Shown one piece after another: positions 31,072 through 33,601 of a stretch of DNA of 33,601 bases (positions are counted from its first letter, which is position 1; each line of letters starts with the position of its first letter). The notes beneath the pieces are model-generated. The model searched no databases. It saw nothing but the letters and a program-made list of their open reading frames with translations, and was not told the DNA's origin. Source of the DNA: Clostridiales bacterium. GTDB lineage: Bacteria > Bacillota > Clostridia > Oscillospirales > Oscillospiraceae. Position numbers and translations under genes: made by a program. The DNA lies in assembly GCA_021205375.1 (NCBI GenBank), contig JAJPXR010000149.1:1-33601 (forward strand), in the 5' to 3' direction.

Positions 31072-32589
31072 TCATTCGTTGGTGGAAATCTTAACGATCT
31101 TCTCTTCTGTGGCCTCCGCGCTGGACAGGATCTCCTGCAACTCACCGCCCCGGAACACCGCGATGCGGTCGCAGACGCTCAAAAGTTCTGTCTGTTCCGA
31201 CGAGACCATCAGCACGCCTTTGCCTTCGTTGGCCAGCCGCCGCATGAGCAGGTAAATCTCGCTCTTGCTGCCTACGTCGATGCCCTTGGTAGGTTCGTCG
31301 AAAATCAGCACCTCGCTCTGGGCCGCCATCCACTTGCCGAGGATGACCTTCTGCTGGTTGCCGCCGGACAGGTCCACCGTCATCTGGTCCACGCTGGTAC
31401 ACTTGATGTTCAGGCTGTCCCGCTGCTCCTCCGCCCAGCGCTGCTCGTCGGCAGTGTTCAGCAGGCCACCGATGCCGCCGGCGCTGGATGTTTTGATGAA
31501 GGGGATCAGGGAGATGTTGCTCTTGCAGGAGAAGTTGTTGGCAAACCCGGTCTCACGGCGGTTCTCCGTCAACATCCCCAGGCCCTGCTTAATGGCGGTG
31601 TAGGGGCTTTTGATGTTCAGCTCCTTGCCGTTGAGAAATACCTTTCCGGCGCTCTTGGGCACCGCACCGAAGATGGCCTCCATTGTCTCCGTGCGGCCTG
31701 CGCCCACCAACCCGGCGAACCCGAGGATCTCGCCCTTGTGGAGCTGGAAGGAGATGTTTTTGCAGGTTCCGTCTGCCCGGGAGATCCCCTGGGCCTCAAA
31801 GATGACCGGCTGCGTTTCGGGGTCGTAGCCCTCCTCCGCCAGATAGGTGCCGCTGATCTCGCGGCCCACCATCAGGGCGACCAGCTCGTCGATGGTGATG
31901 TCCTCCACGGGGTAGGTGCCCACATAGCCGCCGTCCTTCAAAACGGTGATGCGGTCGCCAATCTGGTGCAGCTCGCTCATCTTGTGGGAGATGTACACGA
32001 TGCCGCAGCCCTGGGCCTTCAGGTTGCGGATGAGATTGTGCAGGTTCTCCACCTCAGAGGTGGTCAGCGAGGTGGTCGGCTCGTCCAGCACGATGACTTT
32101 CGCCCCGGAGACCAGCGCCTTGGCGATCTCGCAGAGCTGCTTCTCGGGGATGGCCAGGTCGCCCACAAGGGTGTTGGGGTCGTGGTGAATGCCCACCTGC
32201 TCCAAAACCACCTTCGCCTTTTCGTTCATCAGCTTGTAATCCACCACCGGGATACCGCACACCTTTTTGGTGGGCAGCTTGCCCACGAACAGGTTTTCCA
32301 GGATGGACAGCTCGTTGATGACGCTCAGCTCCTGGTACACGATGGCAATGCCCTCGTCATAGGAGGTCTTGGTGGTCAGCGCGTCATACTCGTGTCCGTT
32401 GCAGATGATTTTCCCGCTGGTGGGCGTGTACACGCCGGAAAGGATCTTCATCAGCGTAGATTTTCCTGCGCCGTTCTCACCGATGAGGACGTGTACCTCC
32501 CCCGGCAGGATGTCAAAACTGATGTTGTCCAGTGCCCTGACGCCGGGAAAGTCTTTTGTGATGCCGACCATTTTGATCAATGGTTCCAT
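31072..32589 (-). CDS. ABC sugar ATPase, RbsA type with two nucleotide-binding domains
   Basis: This tandem ATPase of 505 residues energises monosaccharide uptake. Domain 1 has Walker A GENGAGKST at about 37-45, VLDEPTTSL and ISHKMSEL. Domain 2 has the Walker-A-like FAGLVGAGRTETMEAI, the signature LSGGNQQKVILGKWM, and FDEPTKGIDVGSKSEIY. The degenerate second P-loop is normal for RbsA-like proteins. I chose ATG 32589, preceded by AAGGGGGGGAA; an in-frame ATG 24 bases earlier lies over the stop of the epimerase gene. It lies 13 bases after the epimerase stop. Confidence 0.92.
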   Translation of the reverse strand: MEPLIKMVGITKDFPGVRALDNISFDILPGEVHVLIGENGAGKSTLMKILSGVYTPTSGKIICNGHEYDALTTKTSYDEGIAIVYQELSVINELSILENLFVGKLPTKKVCGIPVVDYKLMNEKAKVVLEQVGIHHDPNTLVGDLAIPEKQLCEIAKALVSGAKVIVLDEPTTSLTTSEVENLHNLIRNLKAQGCGIVYISHKMSELHQIGDRITVLKDGGYVGTYPVEDITIDELVALMVGREISGTYLAEEGYDPETQPVIFEAQGISRADGTCKNISFQLHKGEILGFAGLVGAGRTETMEAIFGAVPKSAGKVFLNGKELNIKSPYTAIKQGLGMLTENRRETGFANNFSCKSNISLIPFIKTSSAGGIGGLLNTADEQRWAEEQRDSLNIKCTSVDQMTVDLSGGNQQKVILGKWMAAQSEVLIFDEPTKGIDVGSKSEIYLLMRRLANEGKGVLMVSSEQTELLSVCDRIAVFRGGELQEILSSAEATEEKIVKISTNE

Positions 32590-32602
32590 TTCGTTCCCCC
32601 CC

Positions 32603-33478
32603 TTAGATTCCAAATACGTGCCTTACAAATTCCACTGCGCCCTTGGCGTCCTTGTCCAGTTTTTCTTCGGTGGGGTCTTCAACCACGTCGCGCCACACTT
32701 TGATCTCGGAGCCAATGGTGCCGCCCTTCATGACAAACGGCTCCATGACTGCCGCGCCCTGGTAGTCGATGTCCCGCAGCGCCTGGCCGATTTCCACCCA
32801 CGGGAGCGAGCCTTTGCCGGGGACCCGACGGTTCTGCTCGCCCAGGTGCAGGTGACAGAGGTCCTTTCCTGCCAGGCGGATGGCCGCCGCCATGTTGTCC
32901 TCCTCGATGTTCATGTGGAAGGTGTCCAACATGATTTTGACGTGAGAGCTGTCCACAGCGTCGATGAACTCCTTGGCCTGGGCGCAGGTGTTGAGCATAT
33001 AGCTCTCGTAGCGGTTCAGCACTTCCAGGCCCAGCGTCACGTCACAGTCCTCCGCGGTTTTGGAAAGGGTCTTCAGGTTTTTGATGGCGCGCTCCATCTC
33101 CGCCTCCCGATCCATCTTCATGGTGGGGTCCAGCGGCCAGTAGGAGTAAAGCCCTCCGCCCAGGATCTTGATGTCCATCAGCTGGAGCTTGGGCAGCAGC
33201 CACTGGAAGAAATCCATCGCTCGCTTGACAATAGCGGGGTCCTCTGAGCAGAGGTTCTGCTCCTTGGTGGGGCCATACCCGGCGGTCAGGATGATGCCGT
33301 TGTCATCCGCCACCTGTTTAAGCTCCAACAACTGCGCGTCCGTGGTGTACTTCTGGAGCAGCGCCGCGCAGGAGATCTCCATAATGTCAAAGCCCAGCTT
33401 TTTCACTTTGGGGATGTAGTACTCGTAATCGGAGGTCCATTCGTGGGTCCAATAGGGCGTGTAGATTCCATACTTCAT
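32603..33478 (-). CDS. D-psicose/D-tagatose 3-epimerase family protein
   Basis: This TIM-barrel ketose epimerase has 291 residues. The four metal-binding and catalytic residues of the family are all present at the expected places: Glu 152 (LEVLNRYES), Asp 185 (MLDTFHMNIEE), His 211 (LCHLHLGEQNR) and Glu 246 (VMEPFV). Other hallmarks are YGIYTPYWTHEW at the start, GGGLYSYWP, VPGKGSLPW and GSEIKVWRD. It interconverts a ketohexose, or its phosphate, at C3, for example fructose and allulose. Substrate choice cannot be read from sequence. It is first in the operon, behind AAAGGAG, and feeds or follows the FGGY kinase. Confidence 0.92.
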   Translation of the reverse strand: MKYGIYTPYWTHEWTSDYEYYIPKVKKLGFDIMEISCAALLQKYTTDAQLLELKQVADDNGIILTAGYGPTKEQNLCSEDPAIVKRAMDFFQWLLPKLQLMDIKILGGGLYSYWPLDPTMKMDREAEMERAIKNLKTLSKTAEDCDVTLGLEVLNRYESYMLNTCAQAKEFIDAVDSSHVKIMLDTFHMNIEEDNMAAAIRLAGKDLCHLHLGEQNRRVPGKGSLPWVEIGQALRDIDYQGAAVMEPFVMKGGTIGSEIKVWRDVVEDPTEEKLDKDAKGAVEFVRHVFGI

Positions 33479-33601
33479 AGTTCTGTTGTCTCCTTTCTTT
33501 GGGTGCCCCGCCGAATGGCTGCCGCCTTTCGTGGGGGACCACTTTTATTTGGTTCTATGTCAAGAGTTGGGGCAGAGAAAAATAACCCGCAAAAATAGTG
33601 A
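33479..33601 (-). promoter_or_regulatory. Upstream region of the sugar operon, tentative promoter
   Basis: On the minus strand a perfect TTGACA box lies at 33563-33558. No good -10 sequence is found 16-18 bases further on, where GGTCCC occurs; an AT-rich AATAAAA is closer. The promoter call is therefore tentative. The region also holds the AAAGGAG ribosome site of the epimerase gene. The window ends here. Confidence 0.3.

Noticed and set aside
1..33601. Insertion sequence with its own transposase
   Set aside because: No transposase-like protein was found; the only mobility gene is the small serine recombinase, and the inverted-repeat elements are non-coding.

Overview
The window looks like chromosome from a gut-type member of class Clostridia, most likely family Oscillospiraceae. 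The evidence is GC-rich genes with strong AGGAGG-type ribosome sites, lipoprotein leaders of the MKK...LTAC type, and a mannan locus built like those of gut Firmicutes. The genus cannot be fixed from the sequence alone.

Left edge (1-2010, minus strand): the end of a small inverted-repeat element cuts a short reading frame. Next to it lies a compact mobile-type operon: a zinc-ribbon/amidoligase gene missing its C-terminus, a serine recombinase, two hydrophobic microproteins of 28 and 33 residues, and a strong terminator.

Mannan locus (2243-23151, plus strand): a LacI-type regulator is followed by a sharp promoter with a perfect 9+9 bp palindrome. Then come a CUT1 ABC importer without its own ATPase, a GH130 mannooligosaccharide phosphorylase, a mannobiose/cellobiose 2-epimerase, a GH130 mannosylglucose phosphorylase, a DUF624 membrane protein, a GH36 alpha-galactosidase, a phosphohexomutase, an SGNH acetylesterase, mannose-6-phosphate isomerase, an unrecognised membrane protein and a secreted multi-domain GH26 beta-mannanase. 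Together they describe a full route. GH26 cuts mannan outside the cell and the importer takes up the oligosaccharides. Esterase and alpha-galactosidase strip the side groups. The epimerase turns mannobiose into mannosylglucose and the GH130 enzymes release mannose-1-phosphate. The mutase and ManA carry this to fructose-6-phosphate.

The most unusual signal is a 71-bp structured repeat placed in frame inside two enzyme genes of this operon: the second GH130, read in one orientation, and the esterase N-terminus, read in the other. A partial third copy lies between genes. A different hairpin element appears to be inserted in frame in the GH36 gene, and a MITE-like foldback element sits in front of manA. 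The locus therefore appears to be repeatedly colonised by small palindromic elements that are translated.

Middle (23233-26265): an AAA-ATPase-like/PD-(D/E)XK gene faces a truncated inverted paralogue. The truncated copy breaks off beside a 44-nt 3' fragment of a tRNA with anticodon CAT, which looks like an attachment-site scar.

Right (26215-33601, minus strand): a sugar operon runs epimerase (D-psicose/D-tagatose 3-epimerase family), RbsA-type ATPase, RbsC-type permease, RbsB-type lipoprotein and terminator, followed by a LacI regulator and an FGGY kinase. By analogy with the allose operon of E. coli it probably handles a rare ketose or a related sugar; the substrate is inferred.
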